A stretch of DNA of 64,000 nt, from contig CAWDOA010000007.1 in the NCBI GenBank assembly GCA_963803875.1, positions 1 through 64,000 of the forward strand, written 5' to 3'. Below the pieces are notes generated by a model. That model made no database searches, was not told the DNA's origin, and saw only the letters and a list, made by a program, of their open reading frames with translations. Source of the DNA: JABDIY01 sp963803875 (GTDB lineage Bacteria; Actinomycetota; Acidimicrobiia; Acidimicrobiales; SZUA-35). Of the stretch, positions 1-8,773 are shown piece after piece. Within the stretch, counting starts at the first letter, position 1. Every line of letters begins with the position of its first letter. The position numbers were made by a program, and so were the translations under genes.

Positions 1-56
1 GTCCAATACTTCTTGAGACCTCCCGCTCGCCGCGCAACAGGATACAGCCCGTTGCG

Positions 57-1151
57 TTACCGCGGCTTCAACGTGATGCGGTCGTCGAGAGTGTCCGCGA
101 GGTGGCGGTCGCGTTCGGCGATGGCGTGCTGGTACCGCAGGGCTGCGTCGGGGGAGGCGTGGCCGAGGCGGGCCATCGACTCGCGAATGGATGCGCCCGC
201 AGCGGCGGTTTCGGTGCCGGCGTAGTGACGGAGGTCGTGGAAGGTGCAGGTGGCGCCGACGGTGTTGCGTGCGGTCTCCCATGCGTGGCGGAAGGTGAGT
301 CCGTCGGCATACTCGGCCGCGAACACGAACGCATCGGGTGACAGGGGTACGAACTGATCGAGATGGGTTTCGAGTTCGTCCCCGACGGTCTGTGGGAGCG
401 ACACTGTTCGGATGCCGGCGGCCGTCTTTGGCGGTTGGAGCACGAATCCGTCTCGGTCAGTCTGCACGAGAGAGCGCTCGACACGCACTGTTGGCTGCGC
501 CACCAGTTCGAGGTGTTGTCGGGCGAGTCCGAGTACCTCTCCTCGGCGGAGGCCGCCGAACGCGGCGAGCAGGACGGTTGGCCGGAAGGCCAGGTGAATC
601 GTCTCGGTCAGCTCCAGGACTTGTGCAGTGGTCGGTACGACGCGTTTCGCGGATCGTTCGACGGCGGCACCTTTGATTCGGCAGGGATTCGTGCGAATAA
701 GGCGGTCGTCGACCGCTGCCTCCATGATTTGGCGCATCAGCCGGTAGGCCTTCGCCGCCGTGGTGTCGCTGATAGAGCCCGAGCGAATCTCGGCGTTCCA
801 GTGACGAACCGCTGTTGCATCGACGTCGACGAGCCGGGACTCGTTGAAGGTGGGCAGAATGTGGCCCCGTAGCAACCAGTCGTAGAGCTCAAGGGTGCTT
901 TGGCGCAGGTTGGTCTTTCCGCTCAGCCAGACGGTTGCATAATCGCCGAAGGTGCGGCGACGGCCGGAGGGGTCGAGGCTCTCACCCCGCTCGAGTTCGA
1001 TCTGCGCCGTCGCCAGCCACGCATTTGCGTCTGCCTTGGTGCGGAACGTCTGGGGTCCTGGAACTCTTCTTCGAGAGATCGGATCGAGATAGCTGGCCTG
1101 CCATCGTCCTGACGGGAGTTTGCGCACCGCTCCGAACGTCCTGCGGCCCAT
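57..1151 (-). CDS. Tyrosine recombinase / phage-type integrase
   Basis: Site-specific recombinase of 364 residues. The N-terminal part (about 1-60) resembles an AP2-like arm-binding region, residues about 65-150 the SAM-like core-binding domain, and the rest the catalytic domain. Visible catalytic elements are the Arg in GLRRGE (about residue 200), HDLRHY (about 303), LGHAS and the nucleophile Tyr in RYQHA (about 337). All are present, so the enzyme should be active. The gene starts about 90 bp from the 3' end of tRNA-Pro and lies on the same strand, the usual arrangement for an element integrated into a tRNA. The rest of such an element would lie left of the window. No excisionase or phage genes are visible. 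Confidence 0.93.
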   Translation of the reverse strand: MGRRTFGAVRKLPSGRWQASYLDPISRRRVPGPQTFRTKADANAWLATAQIELERGESLDPSGRRRTFGDYATVWLSGKTNLRQSTLELYDWLLRGHILPTFNESRLVDVDATAVRHWNAEIRSGSISDTTAAKAYRLMRQIMEAAVDDRLIRTNPCRIKGAAVERSAKRVVPTTAQVLELTETIHLAFRPTVLLAAFGGLRRGEVLGLARQHLELVAQPTVRVERSLVQTDRDGFVLQPPKTAAGIRTVSLPQTVGDELETHLDQFVPLSPDAFVFAAEYADGLTFRHAWETARNTVGATCTFHDLRHYAGTETAAAGASIRESMARLGHASPDAALRYQHAIAERDRHLADTLDDRITLKPR

Positions 1152-1243
1152 TCCAGCCTCCTGTTGCCCGCTTGTTGTTGCACGTTAGTTACACACGGAG
1201 CGGTTGTCCACAGGTCAGAAACGACTCTCTGACCAGGGTTTAC

Positions 1244-1320
1244 TGGTCGGGACGGTGAGATTTGAACTCACGACCCCCTGCTCCCAAAGCAGGTGCGCTA
1301 CCAACCTGCGCCACGTCCCG
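1244..1320 (-). tRNA. tRNA-Pro (anticodon TGG)
   Basis: A full cloverleaf reads on the minus strand: acceptor CGGGACG pairs with CGTCCCG, the anticodon loop is TTTGGGA giving TGG, the T-arm contains GTTCAAATC, and the 3' CCA is encoded. Its 3' end faces the integrase gene, so it is the likely attachment site. Confidence 0.96.
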
Positions 1321-1406
1321 TTGCGAGCGTGATCGTCGCCTGCCCTCAAGGAGGGGCGGCGACCCGAGCCGTGTCGAGCGAGGCGACGACGAGAGGCCTG
1401 GGGCGG

Positions 1407-1481
1407 TGGAGCGGACGATGGGAATCGAACCCACATTGTCAGGATGGAAGCCTGAAGTTCTAGCCGTTGAACTACGTCCGC
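1407..1481 (-). tRNA. tRNA-Gly (anticodon TCC)
   Basis: Minus-strand cloverleaf: acceptor GCGGACG pairs with CGTCCGC, the anticodon loop is CTTCCAT giving TCC, the T-loop is GGTTCGATTCC, and the CCA end is encoded. It lies upstream of tRNA-Pro on the same strand, so the two may be co-transcribed. Confidence 0.96.
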
Positions 1482-1628
1482 AAGTTGTGAGGATTGATCC
1501 TATCGGTCGATGGCGCAGTGTGTGGAGAATTCTGCATCGCACACGCCGGGAGGCGAATGCGCGAAGACATGGTTTGGGGGACGGCACAGCTGATACGAAG
1601 CGGCTAATCCCTCCGTACACTCAGGTTG

Positions 1629-3011
1629 GTGGAATCGTCCGTGGAAGCCCTCGAGGGCAACAAGGTAAAAGTCACCGTTCAGATCAGCGAAGCGGAGTTC
1701 GAGAAGGATCTCGACGTTGCCTTCAAGCGCCTGGCCAAGGAAGTCCGGTTGCCGGGCTTCAGGGCCGGCAAAGCCCCCCGAAAGGTGCTGGAGGCCCGCA
1801 TCGGAAGCGAGTACGCCCGGGGCGATGCGTTCGAGAACAGCCTGCCCCGGTACTACAGCGAGGCCGTCCGGGACCACGAAGTCGATGTGATCGCTCCCCC
1901 CGAGATCGACATCACCGACGGCGAGACCGAAGGGCCCGTTTCCTTCGATGCCGTTGTCGAGGTTCGGCCCCAGGTGACAATCGCTGGCTATGACTCGCTG
2001 GAGGTTGTGGTCGATGCACCCGAGGTCGATGAGGACGAAATCAACGAGGCCCAGGACCGGTTCTTGAAAGCCTTCGGTGAGTTGGTCGATGCCGACCGCC
2101 CTGCCGAGGCCGGCGACACCATCATCATGAACATCAAGGCTGAGGTGGGTGACGAAGCCGTCCCCGGTCTCACCGCTGACGACTACAGCTACACCCTGGG
2201 GTCGGCCAGTATCGTTCCCGAACTCGACGACGAACTCATCGCCGCCGAGCCCGACGACGAACTTGATTTCGCCGCCAATCACCCCGATCCCGACGAAGAG
2301 GAGTCGCTGCGATTCTCAATCAAGGTCACCAAGGTGCAGCGGGTCGAACTGCCCGAGCCCACCGAGGAATTCATGCAGCAGAACTCCGAGTTCGAGAGCA
2401 TCGAGGAGTACCGGGCTGACTACGTGGAGCGCACAACCGGCAGCCGCATCGAAAAGGCTGCCGCCGACCGCCGCAATGCAGTGGCTCAGGCCGCGGGCGA
2501 GCTGGTGGGCGATGACGAGCTCAGTGCGCCGTTGATCGATCTCGAGGTGGAGAATCGGATCGAAGACATGGCCATGCGGATGCAGCAGCAGGGCATGCAG
2601 CTCGAACAGTTCATCCAGATGACCGGGCAGACCAACGAGCAGTTCGTCGAGGGAGTCAGGGCTACGGCCGGCGACGGTGCCAAGATCGATCTCGCCCTCC
2701 GGGCCGTCGCCGTGGCTGAAGGTCTCGAGTGCACAGACGAAGAACTTACCGCCGAGGTGGAAGCTGCCTCACAGGCACTCGATCAGCCGGCTGACGAGAT
2801 CCGCAAGCGGTATTCAGATGCCGGAATGTTGCCCAACATCCGGGCCGATATCAGCAAACGCAAAGCCCTCGATTTCTTGGTCGAGAAAGCTACGGTCAAA
2901 GACTCCGATGGCAACGAAATCGCAGCGGACCGCTTCGATCTACCCGAGTCTGAGGATGACGACGCCGACTCAAGCGATGCACCTGAAGACACCGAAGACT
3001 CCAACGACTAA
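1629..3011 (+). CDS. tig: Trigger factor, ribosome-associated chaperone and peptidyl-prolyl isomerase
   Basis: Binds the ribosome at the exit tunnel and shields nascent chains. The N-terminal ribosome-binding domain carries the signature GFRAGKAP (about residues 43-50, family GFRxGKxP). A PPIase domain follows (about 150-240) and then the helical C-terminal chaperone domain. The end is an acidic Asp/Ser-rich tail, common in actinobacteria. I chose the GTG at 1629, giving an ESSVEALEGNKVK start as in relatives; the adjacent TTG at 1626 is possible. It is 15 bp upstream of clpP and heads the tig-clpP-clpX cluster, a widespread protein quality-control arrangement. About 460 residues, normal length. 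Confidence 0.96.
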   Translation: MESSVEALEGNKVKVTVQISEAEFEKDLDVAFKRLAKEVRLPGFRAGKAPRKVLEARIGSEYARGDAFENSLPRYYSEAVRDHEVDVIAPPEIDITDGETEGPVSFDAVVEVRPQVTIAGYDSLEVVVDAPEVDEDEINEAQDRFLKAFGELVDADRPAEAGDTIIMNIKAEVGDEAVPGLTADDYSYTLGSASIVPELDDELIAAEPDDELDFAANHPDPDEEESLRFSIKVTKVQRVELPEPTEEFMQQNSEFESIEEYRADYVERTTGSRIEKAAADRRNAVAQAAGELVGDDELSAPLIDLEVENRIEDMAMRMQQQGMQLEQFIQMTGQTNEQFVEGVRATAGDGAKIDLALRAVAVAEGLECTDEELTAEVEAASQALDQPADEIRKRYSDAGMLPNIRADISKRKALDFLVEKATVKDSDGNEIAADRFDLPESEDDDADSSDAPEDTEDSND

Positions 3012-3026
3012 GCAGAGGACCCAAAG

Positions 3027-3674
3027 ATGAGCACCCAACCGCACCAAGCCTTCAATCATCTCGTTCCCCAGGTCATCGAACGCACCCATCAGGGCGAGCG
3101 GGGAATGGACCTGTTCTCTCGCCTCCTGAAAGACAACATCATCTTCTTGGGCACGCCGATCGATGACACGATTGCCAACCTGATCTGTGCTCAGATGCTG
3201 CATCTCGAGTCCGAGAATCCAGACCGCGACATCAGCATCTACATCAACAGCCCCGGTGGCGACGTGAATGCCATGTTCGCCATCTACGACACGATGCAAT
3301 TCATCAAGCCCGACATCAGCACCATCTGTTTCGGGCAGGCGGCTTCGGCTGCTGCGGTGCTGCTGGCGGCGGGCGCTCCCGGCAAACGTCTGGCGCTCCC
3401 CAGCAGCCGGGTCTTGTTGCACCAGCCATACTCCGGTGCCCAGGGCCAGGTATCCGACCTCGAGCTGGCCGCCAACGAGATCGACCGACTCCGCACCCAA
3501 CTGGAGATGATCCTCGCCGATCACACCGGTCAGTCGATCGAGAAGATCAAAGAAGACACCGAACGAGACTTCATTCTCACCGCCCGAGAGGCCAAGGAAT
3601 ACGGCATCATCGATGAGGTGATCGACAAGCGTAATGCCGCAGATCGATCTGGACCGATCCGCGCCATCGAGTAA
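3027..3674 (+). CDS. clpP: ATP-dependent Clp protease proteolytic subunit
   Basis: Serine protease subunit that forms the tetradecameric barrel and degrades substrates unfolded by ClpX. The nucleophile Ser sits in GQAASAAAV and the His in SRVLLHQPY, with the Asp further on, so the triad looks complete. 215 residues, typical. The Shine-Dalgarno AGAGGA precedes the ATG. It follows tig and precedes clpX by about 100 bp. Actinobacteria often have two clpP copies in tandem; only one is here, so any second copy is elsewhere. Confidence 0.97.
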   Translation: MSTQPHQAFNHLVPQVIERTHQGERGMDLFSRLLKDNIIFLGTPIDDTIANLICAQMLHLESENPDRDISIYINSPGGDVNAMFAIYDTMQFIKPDISTICFGQAASAAAVLLAAGAPGKRLALPSSRVLLHQPYSGAQGQVSDLELAANEIDRLRTQLEMILADHTGQSIEKIKEDTERDFILTAREAKEYGIIDEVIDKRNAADRSGPIRAIE

Positions 3675-3777
3675 CAAGGACCCGTATCAGTGCCAGCTCG
3701 GCGCAAAGCTGCAACACTGACCCGTCCAGGTATGAATTTGAGTGCGCAGGTAAAAGTGCTCAGGAAGGATCCCGCAG

Positions 3778-5046
3778 ATGGCCAAGTTTGGTGAAGGTGG
3801 CGAGCTACTGAAGTGTTCGTTCTGCGGCAAATCCCAGAAGCAGGTCAAGAAACTGATCGCCGGCCCCGGTGTTTACATCTGTGACGAATGCATCGACCTT
3901 TGCAACGAGATCATCGAAGAAGAGCTGGCCGAAGGTGCCGACGTGCACTTCGATGAACTGCCAAAGCCCAAGGAAATCTTCGATTTCCTCGAGGAATACA
4001 TCGTCGGCCAGAGCCAAGCCAAGAAGATCCTGTCGGTGGCCGTTTACAACCACTACAAGCGTATTCAATACGGCGCATCGGCGGCCCCCGAAGTTGAGCT
4101 GGCCAAGTCGAACATCCTTCTGCTCGGTCCCACAGGGTCGGGCAAGACCATGCTGGCCCAGACCATGGCACGTATCCTCAACGTTCCCTTCGCAATTGCC
4201 GACGCCACTGCGCTGACCGAGGCCGGATACGTGGGCGAAGACGTGGAGAACATCCTGCTCAAGATCATCCAGGCGGCCGACTTCGACGTGAAACGAGCCG
4301 AGACCGGCATCATCTACATCGACGAGATCGACAAGGTGGCCCGCAAGAGCGAGAACACCAGTATCACTCGCGACGTGTCTGGCGAAGGTGTTCAGCAGGC
4401 CCTGCTGAAGATCCTCGAAGGCACGGTCGCTTCGGTACCGCCCCAGGGTGGCCGCAAGCATCCCCACCAGGACTTCCTCCAGATCGACACCACCAACATC
4501 TTGTTCATTTGTGGTGGAGCTTTTGCTGGTCTCGACGACATAATCGAGCGGCGGCTTGGTGGTACCTCGGTTGGGTTCAACGCCAAGATCCCCGATCCGT
4601 CCGAGCGCGACGTAAGCGATCTGTACGCCCAGGTACGTCCGGAGGATCTGCTCAAGTTCGGGCTGATCCCCGAGTTTGTGGGCAGGCTGCCTGTCACGGC
4701 CACGGTGTCTCAGCTCAGCAGGGATGCCCTGATCGAGATCCTGAAGACCCCTAAGAACGCCCTGGCGCGCCAGTACCAGACGTTCTTCAAGATGGAAGAT
4801 GTGGAACTCGAGTTCACCGACGATGCGATGGAGGCGATCGCCGACCTAGCGCTTCTGAGGAACACCGGCGCCCGCGGTCTGCGAGCCATCCTCGAAGAGG
4901 TGCTGCTCGACGTGATGTACGACCTTCCCGGCAGGGCCGATATAGGCAAGTGTGTCATCACTGCCGAAACGGTGAACAAGAACGCCAACCCCACGTTGGT
5001 TCCCAGGGCCGGCAAACGATCCCGCCCACGACGCGCCGCGTCGTAA
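3778..5046 (+). CDS. clpX: ATP-dependent Clp protease ATP-binding subunit ClpX
   Basis: AAA+ unfoldase that delivers substrates to ClpP. The N-terminal C4 zinc-binding domain is visible as CSFCGK ... CDECIDLC (about residues 13-42). Walker A is GPTGSGKT (about 118-125) and Walker B IIYIDEID (about 179-186), followed by sensor motifs and the C-terminal small domain. 422 residues, full length. A strong Shine-Dalgarno, AGGAAGGA, lies about 10 bp before the ATG. It ends directly at an intergenic repeat block. Confidence 0.97.
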   Translation: MAKFGEGGELLKCSFCGKSQKQVKKLIAGPGVYICDECIDLCNEIIEEELAEGADVHFDELPKPKEIFDFLEEYIVGQSQAKKILSVAVYNHYKRIQYGASAAPEVELAKSNILLLGPTGSGKTMLAQTMARILNVPFAIADATALTEAGYVGEDVENILLKIIQAADFDVKRAETGIIYIDEIDKVARKSENTSITRDVSGEGVQQALLKILEGTVASVPPQGGRKHPHQDFLQIDTTNILFICGGAFAGLDDIIERRLGGTSVGFNAKIPDPSERDVSDLYAQVRPEDLLKFGLIPEFVGRLPVTATVSQLSRDALIEILKTPKNALARQYQTFFKMEDVELEFTDDAMEAIADLALLRNTGARGLRAILEEVLLDVMYDLPGRADIGKCVITAETVNKNANPTLVPRAGKRSRPRRAAS

Positions 5047-5350
5047 TTCTGCCTGCGCTCGCCTCTAGCGGTGCGTGGCGAACGCGCTCGTAGCGGTGCT
5101 ATTCCCTGGGCTCGGTGATCTCTGAGTTGGTCGGGTCGCTGCGGCCACGTTGGCACGGAGCCGGCTCATGTCCCGCTTGCAGCCTTGCTGGCGCGGCGGC
5201 AGCACTACGTTTCTGGTTTCTGCCTGCGCTCGCCTCAGCGGTGCGTGGCGAACGCGCTCGTAGCGGTGCATTCCCTGGGCTCGTTGCACGGGGGACACGA
5301 TGGCACGGAGCCGGGTAGAGCGTACCGCGTGCGAGCCTTGCGGCTCCTGT
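5047..5350. repeat. Tandem intergenic repeat block (about 171-bp period)
   Basis: The 320-bp gap between clpX and folC contains two near-identical blocks (5047-5114 and 5218-5283), each followed by a related segment with GGCACGGAGCCGG (about 5151 and 5301). The block begins 2 bp after the clpX stop region. A divergent third copy lies at about 32190-32340 after another gene. Short ORFs cross it, but none has a recognisable product. Function unknown; it could affect transcription termination or mRNA 3' ends. Confidence 0.85.
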
Positions 5351-5366
5351 GCCTTAGCCTGAATTC

Positions 5367-6722
5367 GTGAATATCTCTGAGGCGATCGCCTGGTTGGACT
5401 CGCAGCAGAATCTCGAGGGGCACCGCGCTACACGACACCATGAGGGCGAGAGTGCTCGCGCCCGCCCGTTGCCAGTAGCTGGCCAAACCGCTGAGTTGTC
5501 GTTGGAACCGATGCGAGAACTCATGACCGCTCTCGGGGATCCACATCGGGCGTTCCGGTCGATCCACATCACCGGAACCAACGGCAAAGGATCAACGGCG
5601 ACGTTCGTCGATGCGATCCTGCGAGAGCTGGGTCTTTCAGTGGGCCGCTACAGCAGCCCTCACCTCGAACGACTGAACGAGCGGTTCGTATGGGACGGGC
5701 GGACGATCACCGACGACGACCTTGCGGCTGTCCTCACCCTCATCGCCCAGCTGACACCTACGCTCAGCACCACCCCCAGCTACTTCGAGATCCTCACCGC
5801 AGCAGCCTTTTCGTGGTTCGCCGAAGTTGGGTGTGAAGTGGCCGTCATCGAAGTTGGCCTGCTTGGTCGATTCGACGCCACCAACGTTGTCGACGCCGAT
5901 GTCGCCGTCATTACCAACATCGGAAAGGACCACACCGATGGGGTAGGGGATTGGCGTCAACGAGTTGCAGATGAGAAAGCCGGCATCATCAAGCCGCAAA
6001 GCCACGTGATCCTGGGCGCTCCGATGGGCTACCTACTGGAGACGTTTGAAGCCGAGCCTCACCGTGAGCTATGGGTGTCGCCGTCGGACTTCGCGGTCGA
6101 AGACGATCAACTGGCGGTGGGCGGTCATCAGGTCACCGTCCGAACCCCGAACGGTACGACCGAACCCATCTTCGTTCCGCTCTACGGTGCCTACCAGCCC
6201 CACAACCTTGCTACAGCCATAGCCGCCTCGGAAGCGTTTCTCGGACGATCGGTAGAGCGCGAGGTATACGAGGCGGCCCTGGTCGACATCGACATGCCCG
6301 GCCGATTCGAGATTGCTCGTCGGGAGCCGACTGTCATCCTCGAGGGCGCTCACAACCCCGATGGTGCCAGGGTCGCCAAGTACACCCTCGATACCGAGTT
6401 TGCTCGTCTGGGTTCCTGGGTGCTGGTGATCGGCTTCCTCAACGGTAAGGATCCGGCGGAGATGTTCGAGGCCATCGGTGCCTCCGACTTCGATGCCGTC
6501 ATCGTCTGTGAGCCCACGTGGTCGCGTGCGCTTCCTTCAGCTGGCGTGGCCGACATCGCCAGATCGCTTCACCTTTCGGTGGAGGTCGTTCCCGATCCCA
6601 ACGAGGCCCTGCAAAGAGCGCTTGCGGTCACCAGCGACGAGGATCTCATCCTTGTTGCCGGATCGCTCTATGTTGTCGGCGAGGTGCGGGCAACCGCTCG
6701 ATCAGTGGACACCGATTCCTAG
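5367..6722 (+). CDS. folC: Bifunctional folylpolyglutamate synthase / dihydrofolate synthase
   Basis: Adds glutamate to dihydropteroate and to folates, with ATP. The Mur-ligase-type P-loop is HITGTNGKGST (about residues 70-80). Further conserved segments are YSSPHL, the magnesium-site region VIEVGLLGRFDATN, and GAHNPDGA in the C-terminal domain. 451 residues, normal. Start GTG at 5367. Between residues 18 and 38 there is an Arg/His-rich stretch before the family resumes, unusual but in frame. Its 3' end is duplicated in degenerate form at 7857-7940. Confidence 0.94.
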   Translation: MNISEAIAWLDSQQNLEGHRATRHHEGESARARPLPVAGQTAELSLEPMRELMTALGDPHRAFRSIHITGTNGKGSTATFVDAILRELGLSVGRYSSPHLERLNERFVWDGRTITDDDLAAVLTLIAQLTPTLSTTPSYFEILTAAAFSWFAEVGCEVAVIEVGLLGRFDATNVVDADVAVITNIGKDHTDGVGDWRQRVADEKAGIIKPQSHVILGAPMGYLLETFEAEPHRELWVSPSDFAVEDDQLAVGGHQVTVRTPNGTTEPIFVPLYGAYQPHNLATAIAASEAFLGRSVEREVYEAALVDIDMPGRFEIARREPTVILEGAHNPDGARVAKYTLDTEFARLGSWVLVIGFLNGKDPAEMFEAIGASDFDAVIVCEPTWSRALPSAGVADIARSLHLSVEVVPDPNEALQRALAVTSDEDLILVAGSLYVVGEVRATARSVDTDS

Positions 6723-6812
6723 GGACGGTTCGTTCATTCGGCCCAGTCACAGGCGAGGTTCGCCTACGTCGAGAAGATCAAGGAGTCCGCTTGGTCTGCC
6801 GACAACAAAGCC

Positions 6813-7850
6813 ATGCTCTCCTCCAGTTCTTCGTCGCTTCCCAAGGTCAGCAGCCTTCAACGTGGTGCCACACTGGCCGGGTACGCGTTGGCGTTGGCAA
6901 TGATGGTCGTGGTGGCGCTTGGGTCTATGAAGGCGTTGGAAAACAACAGCGAAGACTTCCTGGTGAATACCGGCGACAAGATTGGTGAACCTCGCGAGCC
7001 GGCTGAGGTAGCGGTGTCTGAGGTTCAGCAGTCGTATGGAAATGGCAATAGCACCGGTGGTGGTACTCCTCCTACGACGCAGCCTCAGGGAAATCCTCCC
7101 GATGGCGTGTTGCCCGACGTTATTGCTGACTGTCTCGGCGAGCCGGGGATCACTGCAGTGGAGCTTCGCAATCGGAGCCACGTGGATTTCTACGGGTGTG
7201 ACCTTGATAGAAATGGGCCATTGGATCTTTCCGGGTTCGACCTGTCCGAAGCGGAGATACGTGGTGGTGATTGGGATGGAACGATCTTCGATGGGGGCAA
7301 TCTGTTCAAAACGAAGTTCGAAGATGTCTTGATGGACAACACCAGCTTTGTTGGTGCGGTTGTTGTGGACTTGGAGGTGAAAGACTTCTTGATGGCCGGG
7401 GCCAACTTCGCCGGTACTGTGCTCACTGGCGTGAAGTTCGACACGGGAGACCTGACTGGTGCTGACTTTTCCTCTGCGGTGATCGACCATGCGGACTTCA
7501 AGGACGTTGATGCCGGTGGATCCAGCTTTGCTGGGGCGACGATCACCGATTCCCACATGCAGAAGATGGGGGCGGTGAGTGCGTCGTTTGCGGGTGCAAC
7601 CCTCCAGAACGTGGACCTTGGGGAAGCCGATGCCGGGAATGCCGACTTTGACAATACGACGTTGTTCAAAGTGAAGTTGGACAAGGTAGTTATCGGGGGA
7701 GCGACCTTTGAGGGTGCCGACTTCGACGACGTTGACTTGAACGACGCTACCGGTGTTGCCCAGCTGGGTGCTTCCGGAACATGGATCGACGTCAAGTGCC
7801 CGGACGGAGCCGATAACACCCCCTACCGAACCTGCACCTGGCTCCCTTAG
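6813..7850 (+). CDS. Flp-pilin-like N-terminus fused to a pentapeptide-repeat domain, paralogue 1
   Basis: 345 residues, not a named family. Residues about 16-58 resemble a Flp/Tad pilin: a basic stretch, then RGATLAGYAL as cleavage-site-like motif, a hydrophobic helix, and a tail ending NTGDKIG. A Gly/Thr/Pro-rich linker follows to about residue 90. The rest is a long beta-helix of pentapeptide repeats (A-D/N-F/L pattern, such as AGANF, TGADF, GNADF) bracketed by Cys pairs (DCLGEPG/YGCDL and VKCPDG/YRTC). This suggests export by a prepilin pathway and display at the surface; that is inference. Same tandem family as 8017-8743 and 9273-10421. Confidence 0.75.
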   Translation: MLSSSSSSLPKVSSLQRGATLAGYALALAMMVVVALGSMKALENNSEDFLVNTGDKIGEPREPAEVAVSEVQQSYGNGNSTGGGTPPTTQPQGNPPDGVLPDVIADCLGEPGITAVELRNRSHVDFYGCDLDRNGPLDLSGFDLSEAEIRGGDWDGTIFDGGNLFKTKFEDVLMDNTSFVGAVVVDLEVKDFLMAGANFAGTVLTGVKFDTGDLTGADFSSAVIDHADFKDVDAGGSSFAGATITDSHMQKMGAVSASFAGATLQNVDLGEADAGNADFDNTTLFKVKLDKVVIGGATFEGADFDDVDLNDATGVAQLGASGTWIDVKCPDGADNTPYRTCTWLP

Positions 7851-7856
7851 CCACCC

Positions 7857-7940
7857 CAGCGTTCTCACTGGCGGCGACGAACTGATCCTCGTCGCCAGTT
7901 TGCTGTACGTGGTGAGGTCCAGGTGGCAGCTCGTAGTTCG
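7857..7940 (+). pseudogene. Degenerate duplicate of the folC 3' end
   Basis: Read in frame, this stretch encodes VLTGGDELILVASLLYVV, clearly similar to the FolC C-terminus (VTSDEDLILVAGSLYVV at about 6625-6680). The following intergenic sequence also parallels that between folC and the first pilin-like gene: GTTCGTTC, TCGGCCCA, AAGTTCGCC and ATCAAG recur in the same order. It is a footprint of a segmental duplication that copied the folC tail, the spacer and the pilin-like gene. Confidence 0.8.
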
Positions 7941-8016
7941 TTCGGCCCACTCGTCGGTCAAGTTCGCCCACCGACATTGGATCAAGAACTGCTCCGGAGG
8001 TGCCGACTACAAGGAC

Positions 8017-8743
8017 ATGTTCGCCTCCACCTCTTCACTGCAATCGAAGGGTCGACGGTCTCAGCGCGGTGCGACCCTTTCAGGTTATGCGTTGACCCTG
8101 TCGGTGATGGTTGTTGTTGCCCTCGGGAGCATCAGTGCTCTGGAGACCAACAGCGAGGACTTCTTGGAGAACACCGGTGACAAGATCGGTGAGCCCCGCG
8201 AGTCGGCCGAACTCGCCGCTTCGAACGGCCAGCAGAGCTATGGCAATGGGAACAGCGCCGGCAACGGTGCGGCACCACCTGCCACGCCCGCTCCGAACGT
8301 GAGCACCACGACCACCACTGCGGCGCCTACCACGACAACGACTGCGGCTCCGACCACGACCACGACCGTCCCGCCGCCTGTTCTCTCAGGTAGCGAACAG
8401 CTTCGGTGGACAGCCCTTCACCGAGTACGACGCAGGCGCCGCGGCCGGCAACCCCAATTCAGGTCCGATGGTGCTCACTGCCGCCGGAGCCGGCAACTAC
8501 GTCATTCGCCTCGTCGGAGTCACAACCGGTGGCGGCCTCGACAACAGTTTCTTCGTTCAGGTCAACGGGGGGTCACTTCAGACGTGGCACCTCAACGAGG
8601 GGCTGAGCGGCCAGACGGTCGGCGCCACGAACTCGCCGGCGAACGGCACAATCTCGCTCGCAGAGGGCGAATCAGTCACCATCGTGGTCTACGGACGTGA
8701 GTCGGGCACGTACATGACCGGCGTGCAGATCGTCGGTCCATGA
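8017..8743 (+). CDS. Flp-pilin-like N-terminus with Thr-rich linker and beta-sandwich passenger, paralogue 2 (frameshifted as read)
   Basis: The N-terminus (QRGATLSGYALTL ... NTGDKIGEPRE) is nearly identical to the other two paralogues, so export should be the same. A Thr/Pro/Ala linker (repeated TTTTTAAP) follows. The pentapeptide domain is replaced by a Gly/Ser/Val-rich domain of about 115 residues (GAGNYVIRLVGVTTGGGLDNSFFVQV ... VTIVVYGRESGTYMTG positions 8500-8740) that looks like a carbohydrate-binding-type beta-sandwich; this is inference. The reading frame changes near 8395, where dropping one G restores GSNSFGGQ. I treat this as one gene with a probable sequencing indel; true inactivation is possible. 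Confidence 0.65.
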
Positions 8744-8773
8744 GCTCTTGGTCCTACCGCTACCATCCAGCGG

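Noticed and set aside
5047..5366. Short ORFs (60-110 codons) through the clpX-folC gap, and likewise through the 22.9, 33.6 and 58.1 kb gaps
   Set aside because: They follow repeat units, are not consistent between units and have no recognisable product.
7000..7850. Pentapeptide repeats as a Qnr/MfpA-type DNA-gyrase protection protein
   Set aside because: Those proteins are cytoplasmic with no leader; here a pilin-type N-terminus, linker and framing cysteines argue for an extracytoplasmic location.
6747..7985. Long minus-strand open frame (412 codons) opposite the pilin-like / pentapeptide gene, and a similar one at 9534-10514
   Set aside because: They arise from the biased codon pattern of pentapeptide repeats on the other strand; they mirror each other only because the genes are paralogues and have no plausible domains or ribosome sites.
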